Source: CAZWSX01 sp964636985
GTDB lineage: Bacteria; Planctomycetota; Planctomycetia; Pirellulales; Pirellulaceae
DNA: 64,000 nucleotides
Assembly: GCA_964636985.1 (NCBI GenBank)
Contig: CAZWSX010000012.1
Location: 62,001 to 126,000, forward strand
Direction of reading: 5' to 3'
Shown: positions 62,141 to 64,000 of the stretch, piece after piece
Layout of the letters: each line of letters begins with the position of its first letter
How positions within the stretch are numbered: position 1 is the first letter of the stretch
Translations under genes and position numbers: made by a program
Notes under the pieces: generated by a model
Told to the model about the DNA's origin: nothing
Database searches by the model: none
What the model saw: only the letters and a program-made list of their open reading frames with translations

Positions 62141-63064
62141 TTAGGGCGTCGATTCTATCGCCCGCGTCTCGATTGGGGCGTCTGTGCTGCCGGGAGCAAA
62201 CAAGTCGTCCGCGTGAGTCTGAATCACTCGCATGACCAGCATCGTCCGCCGAGGCGAAGCGGTTCCCTCGGTCGCAAAGAATTGCTTCCCCAGCCCGCAC
62301 GCCTCGGGCAGGGTTCCAACGATCAGGAACTGTCCCGGAGCGAGCACGGTTTCGGTTCGCAGGCGTTCCAGTACCCGCCGTTCGCGATCCGGTTGCAGCG
62401 AGAAGGCGCCACCGGCGGCGACAAATTTGTTTCGTACTTCGCCGTAATCAATTTCTGGCGTTAACTCGACGCGGGTCAAGCCATCGCCTTGCGGGAAGAC
62501 CTTCAAACCGAACTGGCATGTAGCCTGGTGAAGTGTTTCGCCTCGAACGGTTCCGTGTTCGTCGACTTCCAGGAGCGACAACTCTGGATATTCGATCGAA
62601 GTCACCACTTTATTTCGTTTGCCCGATCGACACTGCAGGTGTTGGACCCGCGTCGTCAAATCGACTTTGTCCGGCGTCATTACGGCTGAATCCGGCGCGA
62701 TTTCCAAGGGGTTTATCGCCGACTGCTTGTCGATCAAGGTTTTGAGGCCCGAGGGGACCGTTGAGCCGAGGGTGCCAATTCGAATGCCGTTGTCCGACAA
62801 GCGGCGCCGCGTGTCGGCCGAGACCACCAACTCGTCGCAAGCAGCCCAAGTTTCGGCCTCCAATGCGACGTCATCCAGCGGGACCCGAATAAAGGCCGTT
62901 TCGAGGATTACTGTCTCCGATGAAAGGTGGGGCGCGGCGATGACCGGTTTCTTGCCGCCGAAGCGCGCAGTGGTCCAGGTGGAACAACCGGAGGTTGCCG
63001 CAGCCATTGCGCAAAGGAAGCCAGCGATAAGCTTTCGCGCGACGAGCATGAACTTAGGGATCAA
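62141..63064 (-). CDS. Predicted lipoprotein
   Basis: 307 residues. A signal ending in a lipobox (LIAGFLCAMAAATSGC) makes Cys27 the lipidated residue; ATG 63049 is a possible alternative start. The body is beta-rich without a recognised enzyme motif, and has conserved-looking segments ETVILETAFIRVPLD, VKVFPQGDGLTRVELTPEIDYG and APGQFLIVGTLPEACGLGKQFF. The last resembles the secretin-like region of planctomycete outer-envelope lipoproteins. Function unknown; envelope location is the only firm inference. Confidence 0.7.
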   Translation of the reverse strand: MIPKFMLVARKLIAGFLCAMAAATSGCSTWTTARFGGKKPVIAAPHLSSETVILETAFIRVPLDDVALEAETWAACDELVVSADTRRRLSDNGIRIGTLGSTVPSGLKTLIDKQSAINPLEIAPDSAVMTPDKVDLTTRVQHLQCRSGKRNKVVTSIEYPELSLLEVDEHGTVRGETLHQATCQFGLKVFPQGDGLTRVELTPEIDYGEVRNKFVAAGGAFSLQPDRERRVLERLRTETVLAPGQFLIVGTLPEACGLGKQFFATEGTASPRRTMLVMRVIQTHADDLFAPGSTDAPIETRAIESTP

Positions 63065-63413
63065 GCCAGTTTGATTGGGGGAAATAACGATTTTCCCGTT
63101 GCCTGCGCCTCTAGTTACGGAGAGTGCGGCGAGGGGTCAATGGAAAATCGTTCCGTCCCCATCAAGAGAGTCGCTAGCAAGCGTCCCGGAATGTCGAAAA
63201 CTAACGCGGCTTGCTTCTTACGGAGTTTGCAAGCGAATCGAGAGATCGCAGAGAATACGAGGTTTTTCTGCATTTCTCCACTATGCGGCGCTCCCCTCAT
63301 CGCATTGTCGCCACTGCCGCACCTATTTACACTGGTGAATCCGGCGGTGATCCGTTTCACCGCCCGTTTTTTTGCATGCATGTTCTCGGTTTGTTCGAAG
63401 GACGATTCCCGCA
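63065..63413. other. Intergenic region before icd
   Basis: 349 bases without a supported gene; short frames on both strands have non-conserved translations. It must contain divergent promoters for the lipoprotein and icd genes, not resolved. No terminator or repeat was seen. Confidence 0.4.
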
Positions 63414-64000
63414 ATGGCGACCAAGACTCCAATTACTGTGGCACACGGCGACGGGATCGGTCCCGAAATTATGGCCGCCACTCTTGCGATCCTCACCGAA
63501 GCGGGCGCCCAACTCGAATACGAAACCATCGAGATCGGCGAGAGCGTTTACCTCCGCGGCAACGTCGCCGGCATCGAGCCCAGTTCGTGGGAATCGCTGC
63601 GACGGACCAAGGTGTTTCTCAAGGCTCCCATCACCACGCCGCAAGGCGGCGGGTACAAGAGCTTGAACGTCGCCGTGCGGAAGGGCTTGGGCCTGTTCGC
63701 CAACATTCGCCCCTGCGTCGCCTACCACCCCTACATCGATACCAAGTATCCGGGGATGGACGTGGTGATCGTTCGCGAGAACGAGGAGGACTTGTACGCC
63801 GGGATCGAGCACCGTCAAACCGACGAGGTGATGCAATGCCTCAAGCTGATTAGCCGGCCGGGCTCCGAAAAGATCATTCGCTACGCCTTCGAGTACGCTC
63901 GCGCCTTTGGCCGCAAGAAGGTGACCTGCTTCATGAAAGACAACATCATGAAGTTCACCGACGGCTTGTTCCACAAGGTGTTCGACGAGATCGCCAAGGA
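63414..64000 (+). CDS. icd: Isocitrate dehydrogenase, NAD-type (5' part)
   Basis: 195 complete codons from ATG 63414; the gene runs off the window. The start MATKTPITVAHGDGIGPEIM is the nucleotide-fold motif of the isocitrate/isopropylmalate dehydrogenase family, followed by FLKAPITTPQGGGYKSLNVAVRKGLGLFANIRP with the substrate-binding Ser/Asn and Arg, and VIVRENEEDLYAGIEH. The Y-A-G-I-E and ENEEDLY features favour isocitrate over isopropylmalate dehydrogenase, of the long NAD-type form. It feeds the TCA cycle. Confidence 0.9.
   Translation, partial: MATKTPITVAHGDGIGPEIMAATLAILTEAGAQLEYETIEIGESVYLRGNVAGIEPSSWESLRRTKVFLKAPITTPQGGGYKSLNVAVRKGLGLFANIRPCVAYHPYIDTKYPGMDVVIVRENEEDLYAGIEHRQTDEVMQCLKLISRPGSEKIIRYAFEYARAFGRKKVTCFMKDNIMKFTDGLFHKVFDEIAK

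Noticed and set aside
1..64000. CRISPR arrays, tRNA or rRNA genes, transposase or phage genes
   Set aside because: No regularly spaced repeats, cloverleaf-like segments, rRNA motifs or transposase/integrase signatures were seen; the palindromes found are isolated or clustered hairpins, not arrays.

Overview
The window is a GC-rich, densely coded chromosomal segment of a planctomycete, most likely from the order Pirellulales. The assignment rests on the protein types: a very large PVC-type secreted protein that joins a beta-propeller, HEAT-like repeats and a CxxCH haem site; sulfatase and alkaline-phosphatase-fold enzymes; small zinc-ribbon proteins; a SpoVG protein carrying a zinc ribbon; a short PheT without the EMAP tRNA-binding domain; and dispersed palindromic repeats ending in CCTAC. 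No rRNA, tRNA, CRISPR array, prophage or transposase gene was seen.

Layout. 1-2.2 kb: the end of a SlyD-like isomerase, two small zinc/cysteine proteins and a lipoprotein. 2.2-6.2 kb (minus strand): rpmI-rplT-pheS-pheT, with a terminator between rplT and pheS and no infC. 6.5-10.5 kb: a DUF922 protease-like protein, a membrane protein, a GT4 glycosyltransferase and the class II FBPase glpX. 10.5-16.7 kb (minus): the giant haem-binding protein, a membrane protein and dihydrolipoyl dehydrogenase. 16.9-21.8 kb: a coupled hpt / glycosyltransferase / potassium-channel set, an exported esterase and an AadB-like nucleotidyltransferase. 21.8-28.8 kb (minus): an exported Pro-rich protein, a zinc-ribbon protein with a dead M48-type domain, rsfS, and an MlrC-like M81 enzyme coupled to an alkaline-phosphatase-fold protein. 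28.9-34.5 kb: an RraA-like protein, a palindrome cluster, rhamnulokinase, a radical SAM plus flavin-halogenase-like pair and an extremely acidic protein.

34.5-48.2 kb: leuA with a complete leader-peptide attenuator, a GT1 glycosyltransferase, a cupin, leucyl aminopeptidase, a UbiD decarboxylase, ispE-spoVG, a GT2 glycosyltransferase, chorismate mutase, dihydroorotase and a sulfatase. 48.3-64 kb: a GAF-SpoIIE phosphatase, further zinc-ribbon and membrane proteins, a spermidine-synthase-like fusion, a CheY-like regulator, a TMTC-like TPR protein, class II aldolase, a lipoprotein and the start of an NAD-type isocitrate dehydrogenase.

Most of the window is housekeeping: translation (PheST, L20, L35, RsfS), central carbon (GlpX, Fba, Lpd, Icd), and nucleotide, isoprenoid, leucine and chorismate metabolism. 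The strongest unexpected signal is the regulatory region of leuA. A 19-residue leader peptide with seven leucines is followed by mutually exclusive pause, antiterminator and terminator hairpins, which is the arrangement of a classical amino-acid attenuator.
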